From the NCBI GenBank assembly GCA_033485155.1, contig JAWQJJ010000004.1, positions 124,001 to 188,000 of the forward strand: a stretch of DNA of 64,000 nucleotides. The letters run 5' to 3'. Positions 9,238 through 17,175 of the stretch are shown here, piece by piece (position 1 is the first letter of the stretch; each line of letters opens with the position of its first letter). Made by a program: the position numbers and the translations under genes. The notes under the pieces were generated by a model. It was not told where the DNA came from. It did no database searches and was given only the letters and a program-made list of their open reading frames with translations. Origin of the DNA: Methanomassiliicoccus sp. (GTDB lineage: Archaea; Thermoplasmatota; Thermoplasmata; Methanomassiliicoccales; Methanomassiliicoccaceae).

Positions 9238-9795
9238 CTAACCGCTCCTGAACCGCACGGCATCCTTGGTGCTCAGGACGTTCTCCCGGGGCACGATGGC
9301 CTTCTTCAGCGCCAAGCCTAGGGCCTTGAAGGTGGCCTCGATCACGTGGTGGTCGTCCAGCCCTCGGTGCACGATGACATGCAGGGTGATGCCCGATGAC
9401 ATCGAGAAGGAGCGCAGGAAGTGCGAATACAAGGGGTCGGGGCAGTCGGTGTCGCAGTACGGTCGGTCTACGATGTCCACCGCTGCGGTGACCAGCGCGT
9501 CGTCCATGGGCACCATGGCCGAGGCGATGCGATCGACCGGCAGGTCGCCCAGGGCCTGTCGGAACGCCGCGCCCAGAGCGATGGCGACGTCCTCCACCAG
9601 GTGGTGATCGTTATCCCCGCTGGCGTCCATGGTGAGGTCGAAGGACGCGTACCGGGTGAGGGTCTCCATCATGTGCTTCAGGAACTGATCGTCAGTGGTG
9701 ACCTTGGCCTTTCCCGAACCATCGAGGAACAGGGATAGGGAGATGGAGGTCTCCTTGGTCTTGCGGGACAGCTTGGCTTCCCTAATCACTTCCAC
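9238..9795 (-). CDS. hisB: Imidazoleglycerol-phosphate dehydratase
   Basis: Dehydrates imidazole glycerol phosphate to imidazole acetol phosphate. It is a 185-residue monofunctional enzyme with no fused phosphatase. The two duplicated manganese-binding motifs are clear: [13 protein letters not shown] in the first half and [13 protein letters not shown] in the second, plus the FLKHMMETL segment (family FxxHM). It overlaps the hisA 3' end by 10 bp and is followed by hisF. Confidence 0.97.
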   Translation of the reverse strand: MEVIREAKLSRKTKETSISLSLFLDGSGKAKVTTDDQFLKHMMETLTRYASFDLTMDASGDNDHHLVEDVAIALGAAFRQALGDLPVDRIASAMVPMDDALVTAAVDIVDRPYCDTDCPDPLYSHFLRSFSMSSGITLHVIVHRGLDDHHVIEATFKALGLALKKAIVPRENVLSTKDAVRFRSG

Positions 9796-10487
9796 ACCTC
9801 CTCCGGTCTGATCGTGCCCTTGTACAGGGCGAGCCCGACCACTGCCGACTTCACGCCCACGCTCTCCAGGGTGGCGAGATCGTCAGTGGTGGTGATGCCC
9901 CCGGAGATGATGACATCGTGGGGGCATATCTCCACGAAGTGCCGTATCTCCTCCAAGTCGATGCCCTTAGCTTTTCCCTCCACATTGACGTTGGTGTGAA
10001 GCACGCCTGCCAGGGGAAGGCCCTCGGTCGCCTTTAGCGTCTCACGCAGCTTGCTCTCCGACGACTCCTTCCAGCCCTTGAGCTGGATCTTCCCGTCCTT
10101 GGTGTCCAGCGCAAGGATGATCCGGTTGCGGTTGGTCCGCACCAACTCGTAGAACCAATAGGGATCGGTTATGGCCCGGGTGCCCACGACGACCCTGGCG
10201 GCTCCCAGGGTCAACAGGGTCTGCGCCGCCTCGGTGGTGCGGATGCCCCCACCGACCTGAATGGGCACCTTGACCCGCGACATGATGGAGGTGATGGCCT
10301 CGAAGTTATCCCCCCGTCCCATGGCCGCGTTAAGGTCGACCACGTGGATCGCCGGTGCGCCCTTGCTCTCCCAATCCAAGGCCACATCGCGGGGGTTGGG
10401 GAGGGATACCTTCTCCGTTCCAGGCTTGCCGCCTACCAGCTGGACAGCCTTGCCGTCCAATATGTCCACTGCGGGGAATACCATCAT
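9786..10487 (-). CDS. hisA: Phosphoribosylformimino-AICAR-P isomerase
   Basis: Isomerises ProFAR to PRFAR (step 4). It is a 233-residue TIM barrel starting MMVFPAVDILDGKAVQLVGG, with the first catalytic Asp in AVDI, VGGGIRT, the second acidic site in LHTNVNVEGKAKG, and IISGGITT. In the second site the family usually has D/T-x-x-x-x-D-G; here it reads NVNVEGKAKG. Two tandem ATGs (10487 and 10484) overlap the hisH stop as ATGATG; I chose the first, which gives the ATGA coupling used elsewhere in this operon. The ORF remains open upstream with no conserved sequence. Confidence 0.93.
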   Translation of the reverse strand: MMVFPAVDILDGKAVQLVGGKPGTEKVSLPNPRDVALDWESKGAPAIHVVDLNAAMGRGDNFEAITSIMSRVKVPIQVGGGIRTTEAAQTLLTLGAARVVVGTRAITDPYWFYELVRTNRNRIILALDTKDGKIQLKGWKESSESKLRETLKATEGLPLAGVLHTNVNVEGKAKGIDLEEIRHFVEICPHDVIISGGITTTDDLATLESVGVKSAVVGLALYKGTIRPEEVWK

Positions 10488-11149
10488 AGCTTGGCCTCGA
10501 TGAATCTGACGAAGTTCCGTAGGAAGGTCGCTCCGGAAACGCTGCTCTTCTCCGGGTGGAATTGCACTCCAAGCACATTCTTTTTTCTGAACGCCGAGGG
10601 GAATCGCCCGAAGTAATCGGTCGTGGCGATGGTCACATCCTCCTCCGGGCTTCCGTGGAAGGAGTGGGCGAAGTAGAAGTACGGCGAGGTGACCTCGTCG
10701 AACGAAGTGTCGCTTGAATCGACCCTGTTCCACCCCATGTGAGGCACTCTCTCGGCTTCCAGGCGGATGACCCTACCTTTTATGAACCCCAGCCCCGGCC
10801 CGGAGCCCTCTTCACTCTCCTCGAACAGGATCTGCGCCCCGATGCAGATGCCCAGGCACGGCGTCCCCGCCTCCAGCCGGTCGACAATGATGTCACGGTA
10901 CGGCAGGAGGCGTTCCATGGCGCTGTCGAACGCGCCCACTCCGGGGAACACGATGACCTCGGCGTCTAGCAGGTTGTGCATGTTCGATTCGATGACCGGC
11001 CTGGCACCGGCAATCTCCAGGGCCTTGCGAATGGAGTGCAGGTTGCCGACCCCATAATCGGCGACGGCCACGCGGACCTTGGGCCGCTGTCCGATGCGAT
11101 AGGAATCGTTCTCCTCGGGGTACTTCACCGACCTCCGGATGTTCACCAT
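10484..11149 (-). CDS. hisH: Imidazole glycerol phosphate synthase, glutamine amidotransferase subunit
   Basis: Class I glutaminase that delivers ammonia to HisF. In 221 residues it shows VAVADYGVGNLHSI, the nucleophile Cys in TPCLGICIGAQ, HMGWN, and the catalytic His and Glu in GVQFHPEKS. The start at 11149 overlaps the hisC stop by 7 bp and leaves about 25 residues ahead of the usual family N-terminus (VRVAVADYG), so a shorter protein is possible; I see no better start codon with a clear ribosome site. Confidence 0.94.
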   Translation of the reverse strand: MVNIRRSVKYPEENDSYRIGQRPKVRVAVADYGVGNLHSIRKALEIAGARPVIESNMHNLLDAEVIVFPGVGAFDSAMERLLPYRDIIVDRLEAGTPCLGICIGAQILFEESEEGSGPGLGFIKGRVIRLEAERVPHMGWNRVDSSDTSFDEVTSPYFYFAHSFHGSPEEDVTIATTDYFGRFPSAFRKKNVLGVQFHPEKSSVSGATFLRNFVRFIEAKL

Positions 11150-12189
11150 TCCTCGGTCACCTCTTTCAGCTTGTTCAGCAGCAGGTCGTTCAATTCTTTG
11201 GTGCCGATCGTCGTTCGAACGCAGTCCTCCAGCATCCTCAGGTGACCGAAATCGCGGATGAGCACGCCCTTGTCCGCCAATCTGGACACCAGCTCTTTGG
11301 AGGGCCGCGGGCTGCGGAACATGATGAAGTTGCTCTCCGAGGGGAACGGCTGGAACCCCAAGGATCTCAGGCCGGAGGATAAGCGGTCACGCTCCGAGCA
11401 CACCAGCTTCACGGCCGCGTCCACATAGGAGGTGTTGGTGAGGGCAGCGACGGAGACCATCTCGCTCACCCGGTCCAACGAATACGGTATCTTCACCCGC
11501 TGCATGACCCCGGCCATCTTGAGGTTGGAAGCCATGTAGCCGACGCGGAAGCCCGCCAGGCCGTAGGCCTTGGAGAAGGTGCGGGTGACGATGAGGTTGT
11601 CGAATTCTTCCACCCGAGACATGAATGAGTCCCGGGCGAACTCTCCGTAAGCCTCGTCCACGATGACCGGCCCATCGTGCTCGCTGACCACCCGCTCCAC
11701 GTCCCGGTGGTCGAAGCAGTTGGCAGTGGGATTGTTGGGGGTGCACAGTATGATGATCTTCCCCTTCGCCTTCAGCAGGGCGTCGGGGTCCAGCTGGAAC
11801 CCCGGCCGCAGGTCGACGTTGACGAAGCGGCCGCTGTTGACCTTGACGAAGAAGCCGTGCAGCACGTACGACGGGTATGGTGCGACCACGGTCTCGCCGG
11901 GCTCCATGAACGATTTGAACGCGACGTCCAGGGCTTCGTCCGAGCCGTTGCCGACGACGAAGTTGTCCGCCGCCAGTCCGTACTTCTCGGCCAAGGCGTT
12001 GCGAAGGTCGTCGGAGTACGGGGCCGGGTACTGGTTGAGGTCGAGGCCCATGCACGTGGTGAGCACGTCCTTGACCACGGTGTTCGGCCCCAGCACGTTG
12101 ACCGAGGTGTCCATGCGCACGGCCTTGATCTTAGGGTTATAGTACAGAGGGATGTCCCTCACGGTGGTGCGGATCCATGAGTCGTTCAT
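11143..12189 (-). CDS. hisC: Histidinol-phosphate aminotransferase
   Basis: PLP enzyme converting imidazole acetol phosphate and glutamate to histidinol phosphate. The 348 residues have the family layout: NQYPAPYSDDLRNAL near the N-terminus, GNGSDEALDV, CTPNNPTAN, VDEAYGEFA, and the Schiff-base lysine in TRTFSKAYGLAGFRVGY. It is second in the operon, 9 bp after hisG. The position within a complete his cluster supports HisC over other class I/II aminotransferases. Confidence 0.95.
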   Translation of the reverse strand: MNDSWIRTTVRDIPLYYNPKIKAVRMDTSVNVLGPNTVVKDVLTTCMGLDLNQYPAPYSDDLRNALAEKYGLAADNFVVGNGSDEALDVAFKSFMEPGETVVAPYPSYVLHGFFVKVNSGRFVNVDLRPGFQLDPDALLKAKGKIIILCTPNNPTANCFDHRDVERVVSEHDGPVIVDEAYGEFARDSFMSRVEEFDNLIVTRTFSKAYGLAGFRVGYMASNLKMAGVMQRVKIPYSLDRVSEMVSVAALTNTSYVDAAVKLVCSERDRLSSGLRSLGFQPFPSESNFIMFRSPRPSKELVSRLADKGVLIRDFGHLRMLEDCVRTTIGTKELNDLLLNKLKEVTEEW

Positions 12190-12198
12190 CCTTCCACC

Positions 12199-13065
12199 TC
12201 AAGGCACCATGCGGTCGATGGGGACGATCAGGATGCCCGATGCTCCCAGCCGCTTCAGGCGGTTGACCGATTGGTAGATCGCGGACTTGTCCACCACCAC
12301 GTGGATGGCGACCGCGTCGTCCCGGCCCATGAGGGGCATCACCGTTGGTCCAGCGATCCCCGGGAGGAAGGCCCTGACCTCGTTGAGGACAGCCACTGGC
12401 ACATCGGCCATCAGGTAGCGCTTGCCCTCGGCGTCCATCACACTGCGGATCGCCGACGCCAGCTCCTCCAACTCGGTGCCCCGGGTGCGCATCGCCTGCT
12501 CATTGGCTATGAGCACGGCCTGGGATTCGGCAATCACGGCGATCTCCTTCAGCCGGTTGGTCTTGAGGGTGCTTCCGCTGGACACCAGGTCCACGATAAG
12601 GTCGGCGACCCCCAGGTAGGGAGTGACCTCGGCGGCCCCCGTGATGGTGGTGATATCCACCTTCTTGCCCTGGGTCTCGAAGTACCTTTGGGCCATGCCG
12701 GGGAAGGAGGTGGCGACCATGGACCCATCGGGAATGTCCTGCACCGTGTCGATACCCCGGCCCTCGGGGACCGCAACCGACAACCGGCACCGCCCGAAGC
12801 CCATGTCCATGAGCTTGTGGACCTTCAGTCCGGACTCCAGCACGAGGTCGTAACCGGTGATGCCCATGTCCACCGCGCCCTTATGGACGAACCTCACGAT
12901 GTCCTGGGCTCGTAGGAACATGACCGAAAGGTCGCTGTTCTTGACGTTGGCGTACAGCTTCCTGTCTCCTCCGTCCTCGATCTCCAAACCTGCCTGGTTC
13001 AGGATTTCGATGGACCGCTCGTTCAGCCGCCCTTTGTTTGGCACGGCCAGTTTGATGGACATCAC
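12199..13065 (-). CDS. hisG: ATP phosphoribosyltransferase, long form
   Basis: First committed step of histidine synthesis, joining PRPP and ATP. The 288 residues correspond to the long form: a two-lobed catalytic domain (LAVPNKGRLNERSIEIL at the start, MGITGYDLVLES, and the PRPP-loop region DLIVDLVSSGSTLKTN), then a C-terminal regulatory domain from about residue 210 (VMPLMGRDDAVAIHVVV) that binds histidine. It therefore needs no HisZ partner, and none is present. It is the first gene of the operon; AAAGGTGAAGTG directly precedes the ATG as a Shine-Dalgarno. Confidence 0.96.
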   Translation of the reverse strand: MMSIKLAVPNKGRLNERSIEILNQAGLEIEDGGDRKLYANVKNSDLSVMFLRAQDIVRFVHKGAVDMGITGYDLVLESGLKVHKLMDMGFGRCRLSVAVPEGRGIDTVQDIPDGSMVATSFPGMAQRYFETQGKKVDITTITGAAEVTPYLGVADLIVDLVSSGSTLKTNRLKEIAVIAESQAVLIANEQAMRTRGTELEELASAIRSVMDAEGKRYLMADVPVAVLNEVRAFLPGIAGPTVMPLMGRDDAVAIHVVVDKSAIYQSVNRLKRLGASGILIVPIDRMVP

Positions 13066-13067
13066 TT

Positions 13068-13091
13068 CACCTTTCTAAAGCGTCAAAGGTG
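13068..13091. promoter_or_regulatory. Inverted repeat over the hisG start-site region
   Basis: CACCTTT (13068-13074) and AAAGGTG (13085-13091) form a perfect 7-bp inverted repeat with a 10-nt spacer. On the minus strand the hisG-proximal arm contains the hisG Shine-Dalgarno. It also lies between the putative hisG TATA box and the gene, so it could act as a DNA operator or, if transcription starts upstream of it, as an RNA hairpin hiding the ribosome site. Confidence 0.4.
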
Positions 13092-13103
13092 ATAGCCTGT
13101 CCC

Positions 13104-13112
13104 CATAAATAA
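13104..13112 (-). promoter_or_regulatory. Putative TATA box of the his operon
   Basis: On the minus strand this reads TTATTTATG, about 40 bp before the hisG ATG. It would put transcription start near 13082. It is the only AT-rich element in the short divergent region on that strand. Confidence 0.5.
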
Positions 13113-13169
13113 CATATGGGAGTTGCCTGCGCCCAGCACCGGATTCTACATCGGGAACGGTTCAAAAAC

Positions 13170-13177
13170 TATTTTAT
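13170..13177 (+). promoter_or_regulatory. Putative TATA box of the radical SAM gene
   Basis: TATTTTAT lies about 30 bp before ATG 13204, the spacing expected for a leaderless or nearly leaderless archaeal transcript. It decides between that ATG and a longer upstream ORF start. Confidence 0.5.
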
Positions 13178-13203
13178 CGACTCTTGACAATTTGCAAGGC
13201 CAA

Positions 13204-14619
13204 ATGAAAGTGATGCTCACCACCCCCCCATGGAAGACCACCGAGAAGTGGCCACCATTGGGACTCCTCTATCTGGCCGGCAGTGTACGGAAGGAGAGGG
13301 GAGACGAGGTCGTGGTGGTGGACGCGTTCTGCCACAATCTGACCGTGGAGGAGCTGGTGGACCGGGTGGTGAGGGAGCGCCCGGACGTCCTGGGCATGAA
13401 CTGCTCGACCCATACCTTCACCGCCACCATGGAGGTGATGAGCAGGGCGCATCAGCTATTGCCGGACCTGACCATTGTGCTGGGCGGTTACCACGCCACC
13501 TTCGCCGCCAGGGAGATACTCAACGAGTACTGGTTCATCGATTTCATAATTAAGGGGGAGGCTGAGCGCTCCCTCCCCAGACTTCTGGACCACATCGAGG
13601 CGGAGACCGAGCCCACCGATGTGGAAGGCATCTCTTTCGTCCGCTCCGACGGTACCCTGTTCGAGCGCCCTCTCACCCTGGTCCAGGACCTCGATGCACT
13701 GGACTTCCCAGACCGCAGTCTGCTCGGCGATTTCGAGTACGGTTACATGTTCCAAGGGGTGCCCCTGACCTTCGGCCGGTTCACCACCATCTCGACTTCC
13801 CGGGGCTGCCCCTTCTCCTGCACCTACTGCTCCTGCGCCGCCTTCTCCGAGCGGCGATGGCGGCCAAGGGGAGCGAAGAGCGTGGTCGATGAGCTGGAGA
13901 TGCTCTATAAGCAGGGATACCGGGAGTGCGTTATGGTCGACGATAACTTCACCCAGTCCGTGGAGAGGGTGGAGGATATCTGCCGCCAGATCAAGGAGCG
14001 AAACATTCGCATGAGGCTATATTGCGAGGGCCGGGCCGGTCATGCCCAGCTCTCTCTTCTGAAACAGATGAAGTCCGCCGGCTTCAACGTCATCTACTTC
14101 GGCGCGGAGTCATCCTCGCCCAATGTGCTGGAATACTATAACAAGAAGCAGACCCCCGAGCGGACGGCGGAGGCCGTGGCCAATGCCAAGCGGGCGGGGA
14201 TGCTGGTCATAACTTCCTACATCCTCGGTGCCCCCATCGAGTCCCGGGAGGAGATGAAATCGACGATTCAGTTCGCTCAGTCCCTTCGCCCTCACGGTGT
14301 ACAGTACAACATACTGGACTTCCTCGTCGGAACTCCGTTGTGGGAGCAGATGAAGAGCAACGGCGTGGTGAGGGTCGAGGACTGGAAGACAAACCATCGC
14401 GTCTATGAATACTTCCCTGAGCACGCCTCCCGGGAGGAGCTGGAGGCTCTGGTCAACGACGGTTACGGCTCCTTCCTGGGGGCATGGAAGAGCGGATCGG
14501 GAGTGCTGGAGCTCCTCCGAACCATGATGGTCAACTCCACCGCTCGCAGGGTGGTCCTCGGAAACATCACCAACCCCGCCGCTCGCAGGATGATCACCGA
14601 CGGACTGAAAGGCTTCTAG
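13204..14619 (+). CDS. B12-binding domain radical SAM protein
   Basis: A 471-residue class B-type radical SAM enzyme. The N-terminal about 150 residues form a cobalamin-binding Rossmann domain (PPWKTTEKWPPLGLLYLAG, then VLGGYHATF and the GEAERSLPRLL segment). The radical SAM core begins near residue 195 with the cluster motif CPFSCTYC, followed by MVDDNFTQ and GAESSSPNVLEYYNKKQT. The C-terminal 100 residues have no recognisable domain. Members methylate or rearrange many substrates; nothing in the sequence fixes this one. The gene is single, divergent from the his operon, and its 3' end overlaps the convergent MFS gene by 26 bp. The ORF extends upstream to 13123, but the TATA element and the family N-terminus favour ATG 13204. 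Confidence 0.88.
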   Translation: MKVMLTTPPWKTTEKWPPLGLLYLAGSVRKERGDEVVVVDAFCHNLTVEELVDRVVRERPDVLGMNCSTHTFTATMEVMSRAHQLLPDLTIVLGGYHATFAAREILNEYWFIDFIIKGEAERSLPRLLDHIEAETEPTDVEGISFVRSDGTLFERPLTLVQDLDALDFPDRSLLGDFEYGYMFQGVPLTFGRFTTISTSRGCPFSCTYCSCAAFSERRWRPRGAKSVVDELEMLYKQGYRECVMVDDNFTQSVERVEDICRQIKERNIRMRLYCEGRAGHAQLSLLKQMKSAGFNVIYFGAESSSPNVLEYYNKKQTPERTAEAVANAKRAGMLVITSYILGAPIESREEMKSTIQFAQSLRPHGVQYNILDFLVGTPLWEQMKSNGVVRVEDWKTNHRVYEYFPEHASREELEALVNDGYGSFLGAWKSGSGVLELLRTMMVNSTARRVVLGNITNPAARRMITDGLKGF

Positions 14620-15808
14620 GCGGGCCTCTATCGCTCACCCGCTCTCCGCGGAAGGTCCAGTAGAACAGCGCTGCCGCGGCCAACAGCACAGCAGCCATTG
14701 TCCAGAACCCTCCCAGATACCATAGCGCGTTGCCGATGATGAGCGATATGAAGATGGGGCCGGCGAACTGCCCCACGTCCATGATGGTGTTCAAGAACCC
14801 CATGGTTGATCCGGACGATGATTGCACGCACAGGTCCGAGACCAATGCCTGGGTCGACGAAGTGACGGACGAGAATCCGAACCCGAACACCGCCGATAAC
14901 GCAACCAGGATCAGTGGCTCCGAGGTCAGAGGATACAGCAGGACTCCCAGCGCGCACACCAGCAGACCTATGACGATGAACTCTCGTCTCCCGCGGCGAT
15001 CGGACAAGCGACCCATGAGGGGCTTGGTCAGCACGACGGTTACTAGCTGGGCACCGCCGATGAGGGCCCACCATAAGGGGTCCAACCCATGATTGACGGC
15101 GTAGTCCACGGAGAACACCTCGAAAGCCCCGTAGGTCAGGTACTGAGCTGCCTCCATCGACGAAGCCACCAGCACTCGGCGGTCGGTGACGATGGACAGC
15201 AGCTGCTGCATGATCGGGGCACCCTTGCGCCCCTTACCTGTTGCGTCCCGCCCTTGGCCGTACACGGCCACGATGGCCACCAGTGCAGCGACGCCGGCCA
15301 TCGACACCGCCCAGTAGACGTCCCGATAGTTGCCCATGGTAAGCACGATGATCCCCCCTCCCAGGAACGGGGCGACCCCCCGTCCGATGATGGTGGCCGA
15401 AGAGTAGAACGACAGCCTGGCAGCTTTGAGATCCGGGAAGTTGTCTACGATGGCGGCGCTGGCCACCGTCCCGAAGATCGCGGTGGCGAAGCCATGGTAG
15501 AACCTCACCGCCATGAGCTGTCCGGGCGTGGTGACCGCGAGGTATAGGAGCGGTGCGGTGGCGAAGATCGCTGCCGCCGTGTACATCACCCTCTTCCGTC
15601 CAAGGACATCTGACAGGGAACCAGCGGGCAGGGAAACGAGTATGCCAGGCAGGGTGGAGGCCGCGGCGATCAGCCCGAGGAGCGTGGTGTCAGCTCCCAG
15701 GCTCCTCGCGAACGGAACCAGGACTGGATTCTTGGCCATGGTCGAGCTGAGGATCGCCAGCGCCCCGGCGAAGCTGAGCCCATAGAAGAAGCGGTCTCTA
15801 GGTTCCAT
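14594..15808 (-). CDS. MFS transporter
   Basis: A 404-residue major facilitator with twelve predicted membrane segments in two halves. The loop 2-3 signature is GSLSDVLGRKRVMY and its counterpart in the second half is GRLSDRRGRREFIV. It resembles drug- and sugar-efflux type MFS proteins, but no substrate can be assigned. I place the start at ATG 15808 (MEPRDRFFYG), where GGAG precedes it; the open frame continues 26 codons upstream without hydrophobic or conserved sequence. An AAAATATC element at about 15834-15842 is the likely promoter. Confidence 0.85.
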   Translation of the reverse strand: MEPRDRFFYGLSFAGALAILSSTMAKNPVLVPFARSLGADTTLLGLIAAASTLPGILVSLPAGSLSDVLGRKRVMYTAAAIFATAPLLYLAVTTPGQLMAVRFYHGFATAIFGTVASAAIVDNFPDLKAARLSFYSSATIIGRGVAPFLGGGIIVLTMGNYRDVYWAVSMAGVAALVAIVAVYGQGRDATGKGRKGAPIMQQLLSIVTDRRVLVASSMEAAQYLTYGAFEVFSVDYAVNHGLDPLWWALIGGAQLVTVVLTKPLMGRLSDRRGRREFIVIGLLVCALGVLLYPLTSEPLILVALSAVFGFGFSSVTSSTQALVSDLCVQSSSGSTMGFLNTIMDVGQFAGPIFISLIIGNALWYLGGFWTMAAVLLAAAALFYWTFRGERVSDRGPPRSLSVRR

Positions 15809-15889
15809 AACATCTCCACGGTAGCGGGGAAGAGAGATATTTTGCTTCCGAACGACATGTACCCTCGCCCCGATGGGCGAGGTCACACC

Positions 15890-16042
15890 ATGGCTGGCAA
15901 AGAAGACACTGGCGAAGTTCTGAAATGGTACACCCGCTGCTTTATGTGCTCCAACAAGCTCCGCTGCCGCGAAGAGAAGGTAGAGCGCGGCTCCAAGAAA
16001 TGCATAAACCTACTGAAGCTGAAGCACAAGGCCAAGCACTGA
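15890..16042 (+). CDS. Small Cys-rich protein (50 aa), function unknown
   Basis: A 50-residue, strongly basic protein with four cysteines in the order CFMC, RC and KKC (CxxC-x5-C-x11-C), enough to hold one zinc ion. It has no signal or membrane segment. GAGGT lies 8 bp before ATG 15890. The stop is immediately adjacent to the convergent UPF0280 stop. Its codon use is ordinary for the region and its content looks protein-like, but I do not recognise a family. A longer start at 15857 or 15842 is possible. Confidence 0.55.
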   Translation: MAGKEDTGEVLKWYTRCFMCSNKLRCREEKVERGSKKCINLLKLKHKAKH

Positions 16043-16774
16043 TCAGGAGAGCGAGGAAAACTCGATCTTGGCCACCTTCCCCGGGGGAACGGTAACCCGG
16101 GTGAGGTGGGGAAGGCGTCCCTTCATCGCCACCTTCTCCCCGACCACCGCCACCGCCCCCTCGATCCCCGGGATTGAACACACGTCGTCGAGCGCTGTGC
16201 ACATTGCCCCGTCCTCACCGGAGGTCAGGAGGTTTCCCAGCCGGGTGGCACAGGCGTCGGCAAGAGTGACATCGGCGGAGATCACCGTGGCCGCGTCGGA
16301 GATGCCGAAGGACAGGGAGGGGCCGATAGTGGCCGAGGAGGTGCAGATGCCGAAGACGCCCGCCCGGGGCGGACATAGGAAGCCGATACCCTTGACGAGG
16401 TCTCCGGCGTACAGTCCGATGCTCGTCTCGCGATCAAGGAGCAGGGCTATGTCCCCGCCGTTGTCGACGATGGCCTGGGTCGCCCCCGCCGCCTGCATGT
16501 CCAATACTGCCCGCTCGGCGACCGCCCCGGCCACCGCGGCCATGGGGCCCACGCCGGCCTTGACCGCGGAGGCGCACATGCGGGCGATGAGAGGGGGAGC
16601 TTCCTCCGGGCAGGGGTACGGCTCCAGCGTCATCTGGAATAGGGGATCGCGCCGAATGAACCGCTGGAGCACTTCTCTCGAGCGGAAGATGGACTCCTGT
16701 GCCGTTCCGAAGAACTCGTCCTCGGCGACGATGGTGACCGCGGTCTCCCCGACCTCGAAATGCCGCCTGTTCAT
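16043..16774 (-). CDS. UPF0280 family protein (COG2122), homocysteine synthesis factor
   Basis: A 243-residue protein of the UPF0280/COG2122 family, distantly related to ApbE flavin transferases. Characteristic stretches are SAVKAGVGPMAAVAGAVAE, AIVDNGGDIAL and CTSSATIGPSLSFG. Genetic work in Methanosarcina acetivorans linked COG2122 to homocysteine synthesis together with the DUF39 and NIL-ferredoxin proteins, which are exactly the two genes upstream here. The start at 16774 overlaps the ferredoxin stop by 4 bp. Its biochemical role (for example supply of reduced sulfur) is unresolved; the operon position supports a role in the same process. Confidence 0.88.
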   Translation of the reverse strand: MNRRHFEVGETAVTIVAEDEFFGTAQESIFRSREVLQRFIRRDPLFQMTLEPYPCPEEAPPLIARMCASAVKAGVGPMAAVAGAVAERAVLDMQAAGATQAIVDNGGDIALLLDRETSIGLYAGDLVKGIGFLCPPRAGVFGICTSSATIGPSLSFGISDAATVISADVTLADACATRLGNLLTSGEDGAMCTALDDVCSIPGIEGAVAVVGEKVAMKGRLPHLTRVTVPPGKVAKIEFSSLS

Positions 16775-17175
16775 GCCTTGAGCTTCATCGCCTTGGGCGG
16801 GCAGGAGGAGACGCACAGCCCGCACGCGATGCACTTGTCCAGATGGAAGATGACCTTCCAGTTCTGACGGTCCATCTCGATGGCGTCGGCAGGGCAGATG
16901 GACACGCACATGCCACAGTTGGTGCATCGTTCCTCGTCCTTGGTGACGAACTCGTTGAGCTCCTCGACCTTGACCCCCATGCCCTGGAGGTAAGCGACGC
17001 CCTTGGTGATCTGAGCCGGCTTGCCGTCGACCTCGATGAGCAGCTGTCCGCCCTTCTCCTTGACTTCCGCCCTCAGGATGTTGAACTTGAGGTCGAAGTC
17101 CTTGACCAGGATATAGGTGATCGGCTCGTTGACCAGCTCGGGGATGAAGTAGAGGTTGAACTTACGTTTGGACAT
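16771..17175 (-). CDS. NIL-domain 4Fe-4S ferredoxin, partner of the homocysteine synthase
   Basis: A 134-residue protein: an N-terminal NIL domain (residues 5 to 75, a ferredoxin-like substrate domain) followed by a two-cluster ferredoxin with CTNCGMCVSICPAD and CIACGLCVSSCPPKAM. In methanogens the homologous protein works with the DUF39 enzyme to sulfurate aspartate semialdehyde reductively. I start it at ATG 17175, which shares one base with the upstream stop (TGATG) and is preceded by a strong GGAGGTG; the ORF open to 17199 is therefore not all coding. Confidence 0.9.
   Translation of the reverse strand: MSKRKFNLYFIPELVNEPITYILVKDFDLKFNILRAEVKEKGGQLLIEVDGKPAQITKGVAYLQGMGVKVEELNEFVTKDEERCTNCGMCVSICPADAIEMDRQNWKVIFHLDKCIACGLCVSSCPPKAMKLKA

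Noticed and set aside
10488-10733. Upstream extension of hisA to 10733
   Set aside because: The extra 82 codons overlap hisH and have no similarity to HisA; the family N-terminus starts at the tandem ATGs at 10487/10484.
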